Shown one piece after another: positions 31,640 to 43,289 of a stretch of DNA of 64,000 bases. The position numbers and the translations under genes were made by a program. The stretch is from assembly GCA_030765055.1 (NCBI GenBank), contig CM060955.1:99756024-99820023 (forward strand), given 5' to 3'. How positions within the stretch are numbered: the stretch's first letter is position 1; each line of letters starts with the position of its first letter. The stretch is from Mantis religiosa (Eukaryota > Arthropoda > Insecta > Mantodea > Mantidae). Under the pieces are notes generated by a model, which saw only the letters and a program-made list of their open reading frames with translations, had not been told where the DNA came from and did no database searches.

Positions 31640-32215
31640 GAATCAAAATCAGTTGGTTATATGACGTTCGTTACATTACAACTGCCCCCCTTCCCCGCAG
31701 GAAAAACTTGGCGGAAGATGAGAGGGGACATGGGAAGATGGAAACCAATTCGCCTTCCTTTTAGAACTTAACTTTATCCAGTATATACTACTGGATGGTT
31801 TTATGCCATCTCAGAAGTTTTCTCTCTCTCTCTCTCTCTTTCGCTTTTACTTTCCTTTCCCTATCAGCGGAACAGAAGACTGATATAAAAGCAAAGCACG
31901 ATAGCGTAAGGAAGTTAGTAAAATGCGCGGTCCAGAAATGTGGAATATTATTTCCCTCAGATGGCACTTCCTTTCTGCTTTGCCAACTTCTGACTTTAAA
32001 ATATTGCTTCTATTCCTTAATATTCTATGAGAGATGAAGTCATCTAATGTTTTTTGTACACAACCTGTTTTCAGCCACGTGACACGTCAATTTCTTCATC
32101 AGAGAATTTACCAGTGTCTTACAAATGTTTTACGTATTCCTTTGCGACAGGACCAGCCAACTTGGGGACTTAAAATGGAGTAAATATATAAATAACAGAG
32201 AGGTGGAAGAGATGC
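31640..32215. other. unannotated spacer
   Basis: Nothing recognised. The frames here are short and without motifs. Confidence 0.4.
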
Positions 32216-32224
32216 TCTCTCCAA

Positions 32225-32400
32225 CAACCCTTGTTATTCTCCTGGCATTCTAGCTTCTAGTTTCCAAGGTCGGAGGGCAATGAATTCTTTTCGAGGGTAA
32301 AAATCCTTAATATGCCTTCCTTTCGAAGGAAAATACAGAGTCCTTGTTGCAGATTTTTATAGAAGCCTCTGAACAAATTTAAGGATCTTCACATCCCATG
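32225..32400 (+). mobile_element. diverged S3 SINE copy
   Basis: Matches the reverse complement of 5340-5545 in ordered blocks: CTAGCTTCTAGTTTCCAAGGTCG, TTTTCGAGGGTAAAAATCCTTA, GCCTTCCTTTCGAAGGA and GCCTCTGAACAAA. The B box is eroded. Confidence 0.6.
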
Positions 32401-32806
32401 TATATAGGCAGAAATACTAAGAACCTGGCAGTTGAAGGGCGTCTGTAAATAAAAGCTCAATTCCAGTACTTTTGCTCCCATTCTCTTTCTAGGCCAGCTT
32501 AAGGAGTTAATAATCAGGATCATATGAGTGTCGTCCTCTTTCATGAAAATATCATGGGAAATTTATCCAATTCCCGGTAACATTGAAGAGCAGGCTTCAG
32601 ATTTCCGACAGGATCTAAAGGTGATGACGCTGCCTCCCATTGCTACAGACTGTCAAGAATGGGATGCTTAGTGTCCTGTCCTTGGGGCTGGAGCCGACGT
32701 TGCTAGTCGTTATGTTCTTTCGTAGTTATCCTCAGCTGCTACAGTGGTCACCTAAAAATATATTACCTCTATTATCATATGGGAAGTGATGAAAGTAATT
32801 TGCTAA
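32401..32806. other. spacer, including the minor repeat also seen at 22.5 kb
   Basis: 32608-32700 resembles 22500-22590. Nothing else recognised. Confidence 0.35.
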
Positions 32807-32809
32807 ATA

Positions 32810-34145
32810 CGAGGGTGGGTCAAAAAGTAATGCCTCTTATTTTTTCCCCTTTAAATACGTAAGTTCTGTGAAAATTTTGAATTTGGCGCAATTCCTCAAA
32901 CCTTCTTCTCCAATCCCCTGCAGTTGTAACTTCCTAAGTCAACAGGTGGCAACACTGCATCCTCTTGCAAAATGGCTGACATCGACATTCGTATTAGACA
33001 GCGTTCAGTGATTGAATTTTTGACTGCGGTAGGTGAAACGCCAATTCGCATTCACGAAAGGCTAAAAAATGTGTATGGTGATGCAGAGGTGGATGTCAGC
33101 ACTGTTAGACGATGAGTTCGTCGCTGTTACGAAGCTAAAGGGCAAACACCATTGGCAGATGAAAAGCGAAGCGCCATGCCGATAACTGCAGTGACTCCAT
33201 GCAACATTCAGCGAGTCGATGACATCATTCATGGTGATCGCCGGGTAACAACAGGTGAATTGTGTCGCATTACCTCCCTCAGTAAAGGCAGTGTGATGAC
33301 GATTATTCAACAACTGGGTTACTCAAATGTTTGTTCACTTTGGTTACCAAGAACGTTAACCGCCCAAAACAAAGAAACAAGGAAAACAATTACCTACGAG
33401 CACTTGCAGCGCTTCAATTTGGAGGGAGAGGAGTTTCTGGAAAAAATTGTTACTGGAGACGAAACGTGGATTCATTTTAATGAACCTGAATTAAAGAGGT
33501 AGTCAATGGAATGGCATCACACAACCTCGCCGAAGGAAAAAAAAATTCAAAACTGAGCGGTCGGAAGGGAAAGTTAAGGCGACAGTGTTTTGGGATGCAG
33601 AGGGTGTGCTTATGATTGATTTTTTGGAGCAGGGATTCACAATAAATTCTGTCCAATACGTAAGAACTCTCAAAAAGCTGAAAGCATGTCAACGCCGAGT
33701 TCGCCCAACAAAAACTATGGCGGATGTTCTTCTTTTGCGTGATAATGCAAGACCACACACCAGCCGCTACACCACTGCAGAAATTGAGAAATTGGGATGG
33801 CAAGTGTTACCTCACCCCCATACAGCCCTGACCTGGCACCAACAGACCTCCATCTATTCGGGCCACTAAAGGAAGCTCATCGTGGGATTCATTTTGAAGA
33901 CGAGGAGGCTGTGAAAACGTCCGTACGACAATGGCTTAGGAAGCAAGACCGTGTGTTTTACCACACTGGAATACATTCCCTAGTTTAAAGGGGGACCAAA
34001 ACTGTGGAAAAGAACGGAGATTATATTGAATAGTGACAAATTAATCGTCAATGTTGTAGTTTCCAATCTATGTAAACTGGATTCAATTTTCGTGGCAATT
34101 AAAAGAGAACAAAAATAGGAGGCATTACTTTTTTACCCGCCCTCT
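32810..34145 (+). mobile_element. mariner transposon, family C, copy 1
   Basis: TIR CGAGGGTGGGTCAAAAAGTA then ATGCCTCTTATTTTTTC after TA (32808-32809). The right end GAAAAATAGGAGGCATTACTT, as its inverse, reaches about 34145; the expected terminal TA appears mutated to TG. It contains a full-length but broken transposase. Confidence 0.9.
32972..34033 (+). pseudogene. mariner transposase pseudogene (family C, copy 1)
   Basis: ATG 32972 (MADIDIRIRQRSVIEFL). A TGA after VSTVRR (about 33113) replaces Trp, which copy 2 still has. First catalytic Asp in VTGDETWIHF (about 33450-33480), a stop at 33500, a frame change at the A run near 33540. Second Asp in LLRDNARPHTS (about 33734), then a frame change before the third in PYSPDLAPTDLHLF (33815-33856). 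There are 34 residues between the last two Asp, as in mariner. The C-terminus ends GDYIE-stop at 34031-34033. All three catalytic residues remain, but at least four lesions block translation. Confidence 0.87.
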
Positions 34146-34194
34146 TGCATTGAAGAATTGTTTAGCTTACTTTCAAATATTAAAATTTTAATTC

Positions 34195-34530
34195 TTTCTG
34201 ATGTGAACATAAATACATCGTAATACTAAATTAATACATGATTTCAGAAGCTTTGCTATTTCTTTTTTACAATTACAGTATTTCTTCTTGAAGATTCTAC
34301 ATAAATTATTATGCTTCCATCCCCTATGGCGTCCACGTACAGAATCACAATTTTGAGTCTTCACCCGACGACATCTAGGTATGCGCAGAATGACGATAAC
34401 TCTGGCTAGTGTAAAATTATAGAATTTGCCGTTGCTTTGGAAATTCAATGACTTCTTATTGGCTCACGTTATATTTTAATTGCACAATTTTCATGACCGT
34501 ATTTTGTAATCTTCATAATATTTTCTTTAA
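34195..34530 (+). repeat. dispersed repeat, second copy of 22700-23050
   Basis: Same ordered landmarks as the 22.7-kb copy (GTAATACTAAATTAATA, TTTGCCGTTGCTTTGGAAATTCAA, TTTTCATGACCGTATTTTGTAATCTT). Non-coding, same orientation. Confidence 0.6.
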
Positions 34531-35414
34531 GGCAAGGCTACACTGAAAATTCCAAATTCTATTAGTAATAAACCTATCATTATAAACATTTAGCCACATA
34601 ATTAGAGCATCATTTTAAGGTTTCATGCAAATTTTCATGTTGCTACACCAAATAGTTCATTAATTATTATTTTTTGTGAAAATATTGTAAAAAATATTCG
34701 CTATATAAAACGTTCTACGCATCAAAAAATTATAGCTTCTAAGTTGAATTTGTGTTTTCGGCTAGTACAGACCAATCTTAAAAGATCCACATTCTTATTT
34801 TTTGGAATATCCTTGTGGCATTTGTTCTAAAATATTTTCCATGTTTTTCCAAATTTTGAAAATACTAACTTTTTTATTCCGCAACACTTTATAATTTTCA
34901 AAACATCAGTATTAACAAAAAATGGGAATATGAAGTTTCTTAGTTACATATTAGGGACCTATCCTGTAAGTTTCACCAAGTTAATTGCAAAACTTGGAGC
35001 GGTTCCCCTCCTTGTGGGTTGGATTTATATCACACGATGCGGTGACATATCTGCAGTAGGATTCGCCCCGTCGTGAGGTCTACGCCCCACACGCGCAACA
35101 GTTTCGCGCTCCCTCGGTGTGGCGATGCGTGTAGAAGCCAAACCTTACCTTGATGTAGAAGCGATGAACCTTTCGTCTAAAAGCCGTGAAGATGAAGTTC
35201 TCGAAGATTTCTACAAATCCTCTCTCCGGCAGCTGCGACTAGCTATGAGATGTGAAACTTCTCAGGCGTGATATCGATACAGAAGGGATTTCACTTTTGG
35301 GCAACTGTCGAATAAATTAATTAATACCGTTTCATTTTCCTTGGAATTATATTTCTCGACATCATTTTCTTCTTTACATGCGACTTTTCCACTGATGTAT
35401 ATAGCCCTTTTTTA
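34531..35414. other. unannotated spacer
   Basis: AT-rich, with a GC-richer part at 35030-35270 that lacks a frame or repeat match. Confidence 0.4.
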
Positions 35415-35418
35415 CTAT

Positions 35419-36346
35419 TGTGACTTTGTGGGTTCGTGAAATAAAAATTCCAGGTTACAAACACAAAAAATTGCTCTTTATTTCCGTAGAATACGCTTTG
35501 TACACATACACAATGTAACATACAGGTTAACCAACACAGCTGCTTACCCGCACGCGTTCAATTACCGACTGACTGTCTCTTGCCATGCCATGCCATGTGG
35601 TGCTGGCTGGCTGTATAAAGCCAGAAGGTTTTTGCTGCGTGCCCACCCGTTTTTAAGGGTTTTACCGCAGGTAAGGTAAGTATCGGGATGTTGTAGGGTG
35701 AAATGTTGATTTTTAGGATGATGAATTTTTCTGAGGTTACTAGTAGTACCTGGGGGTTGAAGGACAGGATGCAACACCTTGCACCCTGGTGTTTTGTTTA
35801 TTTAAATTTTGGGTTTATAATTTTGATGCCAAGCAGCTTGGAAGAATTATGTGGAGCTCGGCTTTAGCTGCTGTTCGGATTAGCTCCTTGGTTATCTCGG
35901 ATGCCCGCAAGCCATGCGGGGTAACCGGTGCTGACTAGAGCGACGTCTAGTGGGGTCATAATCTCCCAGGGATCTGACAAGGGCGCTTCTATGAGATGGT
36001 AAACTTGCGTAAAATTTTGATGCCCGGCGCCTGATTTCATCCTCCACGTATGGGAGACTCGAGGCCTCGTGTAGCAACCTGGTAGGAAAATAAGGACCCA
36101 CAGAATATATAGACCTGAGTCCTCTATTCTGTGCACGGACTGTCTCTTTTCAGGCAGGCTGCCTTTTTATCGATTTCTAACACACCAGAAATTTCTCGAA
36201 CAATCGAGACCGGCTAGAACAAAGGAGAACCTTTGCCAAATCCGTCTGTTCCCGCCCACCATCTTGGCAAGCCTTCTCCACACTGCACTGCCGTCTCTTC
36301 GATCTTGTTACCCGCGCTGCCTCCAATCAACAATGACCTAGCGACA
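35419..36346 (-). mobile_element. solo LTR (family L2) interrupted by a LINE
   Basis: Starts TGTGACTTTGTGGGTTCGTGAAAT like the LTR at 26877 and ends AGCGACA. It is bounded by CTAT at 35415-35418 and 36347-36350. After removing the LINE insertion (35582-36148 including one target copy) about 361 bp of LTR remain. Minus-oriented like the first copy (AATAAA complement near 35479). The LTR is therefore older than the J2 LINE. Confidence 0.8.
35582..36137 (-). mobile_element. 5'-truncated J2 LINE copy inside the solo LTR
   Basis: Bounded by the 11-bp repeat GACTGTCTCTT (35571-35581 and 36138-36148). The minus strand encodes the ORF2 end, YFPTRLLHEASSLPYVEDEI to GHPR-stop (36101-35892), then the 3' sequence with a CATGG-unit tail (GCCATGCCATGCCATG at 35582-35597 on the plus strand). 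Confidence 0.9.
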
Positions 36347-36350
36347 CTAT

Positions 36351-37821
36351 ATTTTAATTTTCTCCTTTTATTCATAAATGATGCAACGGTTTTTTACTTA
36401 AATTATTTATCATAGCGTCGCGTATTCCATGTATATTTTAAACGTTTATTAAACGTTTATAAATGATGAACTCCAATAACTTCTCGTAGTTTCAAGAAGT
36501 CTTTTACCGAAAACGCGTCTACCCTTTTCGAGAGTTAAATCCAGAAGAAAAAAGTTAAGAATAAAATCATTGGTTCTTTTTTCTGTTTTGGTTGCTAAGT
36601 TACCGTAATACTTAATTCTGATTGGCCCTACGTCACAATTTGGGATTTCAATAAACCTAAGCATTTGTTGCATCATCTAGCCTGCTTGGTTATTAACTTA
36701 AGTTGAATTACAGATGGCCATGTTTACTTAATATGTCCATGTATGCAAAATCAGCTTCAAACTTTGATGCGTGAAGCATTTTGTATACTGAAAAGTGATA
36801 GAAAAGGTTTCTCAGAAAATTAATTTTAAAGTAATTATTATTGTTTTAACGATTTTTAAAGGTCTCTTTAAGTTGTCACGTGATGGCATATAATGCTGCA
36901 ATTAATAAAAATAGAATTCTATCTATTACTACACACCCTAAGCCACCAAAAACTGCCAAAAAAGAAAATTCCATGGTTTTCAACATTTTCGGCGAATTTT
37001 CAGACAATTCAAACAACATATCTTAAAAATTTACACTGATATTAAAATTATTAAACACATTAATAATTTTCATTTTCCTTTGCTTCAACCTCTTCAGTCA
37101 CTACTTTACCTTTGTTCTTTTTAATCTTGTTCCATTCCTACTACAATTCTTAATAATTTCCAATGAGATTTGATTTAAAATATCTGCTTCAGGTTTATGA
37201 GCTTTTGCTTCCAAAGAAAGCATTTAGTAATAACATTAAGATTATAATGTATTTTCCTGATGTTATTGATTATTTTTTAGTATGTAATATTAATTATGTG
37301 TGAAATTTCGTCCGGCAGGAGTTCTTAATTGCAGTAAATGGACTGGAATCGGGATGTTGCTAAAGGAGTTTGATCTTAAATATTATAGACTGCCGCGGCT
37401 TAAAAAGTAATGCAAGAACGTTTGTAACGCCACAAAATAAATAGCATTGCATTTAAAATAGTCTTTTTAAGTAAAAATAAAAAAAAAAGACTTTAGCAAC
37501 CTGTTTTCAAGTGAACTGATGTTGCTAAAAATGTGATTTCATTATTTTTCCTCTTAAGTTTGTGCTCATTGTGCTTTAACTTATTTTATTTGTTCAGTTT
37601 ACTACTTACATATTGTACGTTTTGAGAATCCTTGAATAAAAAGAGCAATTTAGGAAAATACCTACAGACGTAGTGTGTACGTGTCTGTGATCTAAAACGA
37701 AAAGTCTGTTAAACCCAAAACTTGGTATTAACATTCAGTAAATGCTAAGGATACGACAGATAATATTTAAGGATATTGAACGTACCATATGCTTGAAATA
37801 GTTGTTTGACAAGTTAAATGT
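36351..37821. other. unannotated AT-rich spacer
   Basis: About 1.5 kb. Note GATTGGCCCTACGTCACAAT at 36620-36639, reminiscent of the CCAAT/CRE block in the L1 LTRs, but no LTR ends were found around it. Confidence 0.4.
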
Positions 37822-37833
37822 ACGAGTATATGA

Positions 37834-38938
37834 CCATGACCATGAGGTGCTGGCTGGCTGTATATAGCCAGAAGGTTTTTGCTGCGTGCCCACACGTTAA
37901 GGGTTTTACCGCAGGTAAGGTATTCGAACGGGATTTTGCAGGATGGATATGGTGTAGGTTTAGAGGTTGATGAATTTTGTGAGGTTACAATTATTGTACC
38001 TCCAGGATGAAGGGACAGGATGCAATGCCCAGCACGCTGGTGTTTTATTTTAGTTTAAGTTGGGGAGAATTTAGTTGTCAAACAACTTAAGAGTTTATGT
38101 GGAGCTCAGCTTTAGCTGCTGTTAGGATTAGCTCCTGGGTTATCTTGGGTGCCCGCATGCCATGCGGGGGACCCGATGTTGTCTAGAACGGCGTCTAGTG
38201 GGGTCATAATCTCCCAGTGATCTAACAAGGGCGCTTCTATGAATTGGTAAAGTTGCGTAGAATTTTGATGCCTGGCACCTAACTTCGTCCTCCACATATG
38301 GAAGTCCCGAGGCTTCGTGAAGCAACCTGGTAGGAAAATAGCGACCCACAGAATAGATAGACCGTAGCCCTCTATTCTGTGCAAGCTGAAGCCATGCCAA
38401 CCAGCTATCTGCAGCCATGCCCCAGATCTCGCAGGCATATAACATCACGGGGATTACCAGCGCCCGGAAGAGGTATAACCGCAGGCCAAGCGGCATCGAG
38501 CTCGACCCCAGCATAGGATATAGGGAAGCGATAGCTCCCTGTACCCTTGCCGCTAGGTCTCTGATGTGTTGGCGAAAGGTTAGGCTTCTATCCAATGTTA
38601 CTCCAAGGTATCGGACAGAGTTAGTCCACTCTATCCTTCGACCTCGAAAGCGAAGTTGGGGCAGTCTGCGGGGGAATGACGCTTTGTGAAAAGTATGACG
38701 TGGCTTTTGTCCGGATTTTCGGACATCCGCCAATGCCGGCACCACTGCTGTGTGAGACGGAGGTGTCTCTGTATGGAATTGAAGGCTCTGAGTATGTGTC
38801 TGTCTTTGCAGAACAGAAGCACGTCGTCAGCGTATTGTGCCATTACGACTCGTGGTTCTGTGGGGAGATCTGCCTTAAAGACGTTGAATAAGGTGGGAGA
38901 TCGTACATAGCCTTCGGGGACTCCGCCTCTCACTGGTC
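37834..38938 (-). mobile_element. 5'-truncated J2 LINE copy with reverse transcriptase core
   Basis: Bounded by the 12-bp repeat ACGAGTATATGA (37822-37833 and 38939-38950). It is the longest J2 copy here. Its 3' tail (left end) consists of CATGGT units (ACCATGACCATGAG). Confidence 0.92.
38140..38933 (-). pseudogene. J2 LINE reverse transcriptase fragment with YADD
   Basis: Minus-strand coding from 38933: GVPEGYVRSPTLFNVF, then the active site AQYADDVLLF and the thumb region NPDKSHVILFTKRH. After a frame change near 38640 comes VRYLGVTLDRSLTFRQHIRD, GLPYVEDEVR and RSLGDYDPTRRR to the stop. GVPEG replaces the usual GVPQG. The catalytic YADD is intact. The missing endonuclease and fingers plus the frame change make it dead. 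Confidence 0.88.
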
Positions 38939-38950
38939 ACGAGTATATGA

Positions 38951-39190
38951 TGCTTTGCTTTGTGAATAATCTTTGAATTTTTCCTTACTCTTAATGAATT
39001 TTGCATAACAGTTTAACTGTATTAAATAGACAGAAACTTACTTTTAAGACCTCGTTGAACCGTAATGTATGGCATGAACAAGTTTTGTGGAATTGACCAT
39101 TTCCGGGATATTCCTTGATATTTATTATAATCTTAAATATTAATATTTTCTAAAATCCAATATTTAGTTGTTATTCGTGCCACCTTGTGG
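38951..39190. other. short AT-rich spacer
   Basis: Nothing recognised. Confidence 0.4.
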
Positions 39191-39204
39191 CCGTGCAAAG
39201 AGGT

Positions 39205-39540
39205 AGCGCTTAGCCGAGTGGTTAGACAGAACAGCTCTTACTGCATGTGTGATTCGTGGGGGACAAAGCGGTATCTAGGGAATTTTCTCCGATTTCCCTA
39301 ATCATTCATTCGACCATCTGCTTTATCATCACTTCTCCTTTCATTCATTCCACTGCCATTTTATAATATTTTATATCTTTCCCTTCTTCAAGCTATCCTG
39401 GATATTGTCTCTGCTCCTCGACAGTCATCTCATCCCAGGCGCTCCTTTGTAAGTCCAGAGGGGTTGCAAATCCTCCATACCATGGAGGGGGTCATGCAAC
39501 ACCATCATAGGGCAACGCGCTCTAAAAATCACACTTTCGC
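39205..39540 (+). mobile_element. diverged tRNA-derived SINE (S2-like)
   Basis: Head GTAGCGCTTAGCCGAGTGGTTAGAC (A box), GTGTGATTCGTGGGGGACAA, then ATTTTCTCCGATTTCCCTAA and repeated CATTCATTC. These correspond to the S2 order at 7961 (GTGGTGGACAAC, TTTTCTCCGGGACCTCC). The B box is eroded. The 3' limit is uncertain. Confidence 0.6.
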
Positions 39541-39562
39541 TTTACCTACTGTATGTATTCTA

Positions 39563-40833
39563 CAAGGGCTGTTCAATAAATAATGATCATAATTTTTACG
39601 GTCATAATTTTTCGCACTAAAATTCAGTCTTATTATATTCTGTTAGCTTAATGTGAAACAAACACGCGGTAGTAGTTTCATTGTTGGTACTGCTGGTTCT
39701 CGCCTCTGCAATGGAGGTAACACGCGAGAAACAATATGCGGCTTTGAAATTTTGCTTTCGTCTAAACAAATCTTCAGTTGAGGCCTATATGATGTTGCAG
39801 GAGGCCTATGGAGAGTCTGTTCTTCCCTACAGCACAGCTCGAAGGTGGTTTAAAATGTTTAAAGAGCGTAGACAATCAATTTCAAAGGAAGGTGAACCTG
39901 GCGCTCCAGTTACTGCTCTTACGGAAGTAAACATCAACTCTGCTGCAGCCATTGTAAGAGATGATCTATGAATTACCTTAAGATAACTTTCTGAAATACT
40001 GATCACATCATTGGGTGCCACACACACGTTGGTGACAGAAACATTACCCATGAGACATGTTTGTGCCAGATGAGTTCCAAGACTGTTGACTCCCGAACAA
40101 AAGGACATTCGCATGCAGGTCTGCATGCAGTTAAAGTTGATGTTAGAGGAAGATCCGGAGTTTCTTTCAAACGTAATCACTGCTGATGAAACTTGGCTAC
40201 ATCATTTTGATCCTGAGAGCAAACAGCAAAGGTCAGTATGGAAATCTTCTTCATCACCAACCCTCAAAAATCAAAAGTGGTTGCTTCTGCTGGGAAAGTT
40301 ATGGTCATCTCATTCTTTGATATTCATGGGATGGTTTATCAGCATGTTGTACCTGCACACACGTCAGTAACTGAATAATACTACAGGGATGTCCGGAAAA
40401 CGTTACAAGTTCACATCAGTCCCAAAAGACCATATTTCTGTGAAGCAGGCTGAATGCTGCACCACGATAATACGCGGCCGCATATTGCCATTGTTGTTGC
40501 TGAATATCTTGCAAAACTCAACGTGAAGTGCATCCCTTGGCCACCTTATAGTCTGGATTTAGCTCCATGTGACTTTTTTCTATTCCCTAACTTGAAGAAA
40601 CGCCTTCGTGGGAGGCATTATCCATCATCAGAAGCGGTGGTGAAGGCTGCGGAGGCGAATTTTAAGGATCTCTCAAAAATGTTTCCAGCATGTCTTTAAT
40701 GACTGGTAGAAACGCTGGGATAAGTGCATCGCATTCAGGGGTGATTATTTTGAAATGGACCATCAAAATTATGAGGATGAGTAAAGGTTCGTTGTCAAAA
40801 AAATTGTCATCATTCTTTATTGAACAGCCCTCG
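39563..40833 (+). mobile_element. mariner transposon, family D, copy 1
   Basis: TA at 39561-39562 and 40834-40835. TIRs CAAGGGCTGTTCAATAAATA on the left and CGAGGGCTGTTCAATAAAGA (right strand). Compared with copies 2 and 3 it lacks about 45 bp of leader before the ATG. Confidence 0.92.
39711..40800 (+). pseudogene. mariner transposase pseudogene (family D, copy 1)
   Basis: ATG 39711 (MEVTREKQYAALKFCFRL). Helix-turn-helix segments with YSTARRWFKMFKERR; stop at 39969-39971. Catalytic segment 1 in ITADETWLHHFDPESKQQ (about 40165-40220). Segment 2 in HHDNTRPHIA (about 40457). Segment 3 in PYSLDLAPCDFFLFPNLKKR, spaced 34 residues from segment 2. Several stops and frame changes separate them. Mariner family, inactive. 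Confidence 0.86.
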
Positions 40834-40835
40834 TA

Positions 40836-42128
40836 TGACTAAATATGCAACCAGCCAATTAAAGCTGATGGCAGGCTGAGGAGAACCCAAGGTGTGTTAC
40901 GCGCTGTGGTTACGCGTGACTCAATGTATGGATGTTGAGCAGTGAGAGGAGATAGCAAGATGACTTCTGGTCAGACTGTAACGGTACTTGTGCACCACTG
41001 GTGGAAGCTGTTAACCAAAATCTTTGGGGGTTAATTTAAATTTTGACATCCAATCTTGCTTGCTATGATAGTAATTTTACTATATAGTAATAGTAGTATA
41101 GTTATATTTAGAAACAAGGTTATTTTGTCTTTTTTTAATTTAAGTCCTCCAACGTTAAGTCATCGGATGATGAACGAGATGGGTGAAACTGAAATGATGC
41201 TCAAATGAGCTCGGATCCATAGAGCATTTTGTTTATAACAATACCTTCAGATTTATAAACAGATGTTATTAGTGTTTTTTTTTTTCGTAATTGAAAAAAT
41301 AATAAAACACCACTACTTCTCTCTCCTTCTCTCTCTGTAGAGTTTAACAACAAATGATTCAATAGTCCTTCAAACATAATTTAAAAAACTATTTAAGTAT
41401 ATATATAGTTCAATAAACTCTTGTATTTTTTCAGGATGGTAAAATATTTGTCAGCTAAGTCGACATTTGTCCAAAATCGAAATGATCAAAGTAATGTTGG
41501 TAACTTACCTCTAATACGTAATTCTTTCTGGGCAATGTACGTGGTTTCATATTGCAGGTAAAACCTTTATTTACGGATTATATGTCATAGACACGAGCTC
41601 TGTAAACAAAACCTGTTATCAAATACTGCACAAACCAAAGTATTCTATTGAGATTACCACTTTTTTGTGAATTTTTGAAATTAATTTCGAATGTTCATCG
41701 TAATTCATTGAATATTCTCTGTTACTGCGACTTTTTCAGTTAATTCCATTTGTTTTACAATTTACATGCGATAATTTTACGCTATGAACACATCAAATAA
41801 AGGTATAATTCAAAATTGTCCGGCAATTTTTGAATGTTTATGAATTATAGTACTGAGGTCTTGAATCAAAATATGGCATTTCAAAGTCCCCAACTCACTC
41901 ACCCCTACCAGGAGTGGCGTAGTCAACTGTTATAAAACTCTGTATAATACACCTTCGATGCGCCTAAACAGACAATTATGTTCATATGACTTTCTCTAGT
42001 TGACTATCGTTTATTTTAACACCTTCTACAAATATTTTTGCAAAAATATATTATTTCTACCTGATTCATTGAAGGAAAGATGTGCATAATCTGTTTTATT
42101 ATACTTTTCTGCTATATGTATTCAATAA
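40836..42128. other. spacer with an S1 SINE fragment
   Basis: 41130-41225 is the 3' part of an S1 SINE on the minus strand (TTTTTTTAATTTAAGTCCTCC...GTTAAGTCATCGGATGATGAA). The remainder is AT-rich and unassigned. Confidence 0.6.
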
Positions 42129-42130
42129 TA

Positions 42131-43284
42131 CGAGGGTGGGTCAAAAAGTAATGCCTGCTATTTTTTTCTCTTTTAATAGTAAAAAAATTAAATCCAATTT
42201 ACATAGCTTGAAAACTACAAAATTGACGATTAATTTGTCACTATTCAATATAATCTCCGCCCTTTTCCACAGTTTTGGTCCACCTATAAACTAGGGCATG
42301 TAATCCAGTGTGGTAAAACACACGGTCCTGCTTCCTAAACCATTGATGCACGGACGTTTTCACAGTCTCCTCATCTTCAAAATGAATCCCACGGTGAGCT
42401 TCCTTTAGTGGCCCGAACAAGCTTTTTGAGAGTTCTGACGTATTGGACAAGATGTATTGTGCATCCCTGCTATAAAAAAATCAATCATAAGCACACCTTC
42501 TGCATCCCAAAGCACTGTTGCCATAACTTTCCCTGCCGACCGCTGAGTTTTGAATTCTTTTTTCTTCGGTGACGTTGTGTGATGCCATTCCATTGACTGC
42601 CTCTTTGATTCAGGTTCAAAAAAATGAACCCACGTTTCGTCTCCAGTAACAATTTTTCCAGAAATTCCTCTCCCTCCAAAATGGAAGCGCTGCAAGTGTT
42701 CGGAGGCTGTTTTCCTTGTTTCTTTGTTTTGGGCGGTTAACATTATTGGTACCCAACGTGAACAAATTTTTGAGTAACCCAGTTGTTGATTAATCGTCAT
42801 CACACTGCCTTTACTGAGGGTGGTAATGCGACACTATTCACCTGTTGTTATCCGGCGATCACCAGGTATGATGTCATCGACTCGCTGAATGTTGCATGGA
42901 GTTACTGCAGTCACCGGTCTGCCGCTTCACTTTTCATCTGCCAATGGTGTTTGCCCTTCAGCTTCGTTACAGCGACGAACCCATCGTCTAACAGTGCTGA
43001 CCCCCACCGTTGCATCACCATACACATTTTTTAGCCTTTCGTGAATTCGAACTGGCGTTTCACCTTCCGCAGTCAAAAATTCAATCACAGAACGGTGTCT
43101 AATACGAATGTCGGTGTCAGCCATTTTGCAAAAGGATGCAGTGCTGCCATCTGTTGACTTAGGAAGTTACTACTGCAGGGGATTGGAGAAGAGGTTTGAT
43201 GAATTGCGCCAAATTCAAAGTTTTCACACAACTTACTTATTTAAGGGAAAAAAATAGGAGGCATTACTTTTTTATCCAACCTCG
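42131..43284 (-). mobile_element. mariner transposon, family C, copy 2
   Basis: TA at 42129-42130 and 43285-43286. TIRs CGAGGGTGGGTCAAAAAGTA (left) and CGAGGTTGGATAAAAAAGTA (right strand). About 180 bp shorter than copy 1 because of an internal deletion. Confidence 0.92.
42241..43124 (-). pseudogene. mariner transposase pseudogene (family C, copy 2), catalytic core deleted
   Basis: Starts at 43124 (MADTDIRIRHRSVIEFL). It keeps VSTVRRWVRRCNEAEG and the first catalytic Asp in VTGDETWVHFFEPESKR. Coding then jumps from the NSQKA segment (about 42430) straight to FGPLKEAHRGIHFEDEE. The lost part holds the DNARPH and PYSPDLAPTD motifs, so two of three catalytic Asp are gone. Additional frame changes lie at 42540-42680 and near 42790-42830. 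It cannot transpose by itself but keeps both TIRs. Confidence 0.87.
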
Positions 43285-43289
43285 TAAAT

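Noticed and set aside
36600..36645. GATTGGCCCTACGTCACAAT as part of another L1-type LTR
   Set aside because: The paired TCGGCCAATC arm and the TGTAACAG end are missing.
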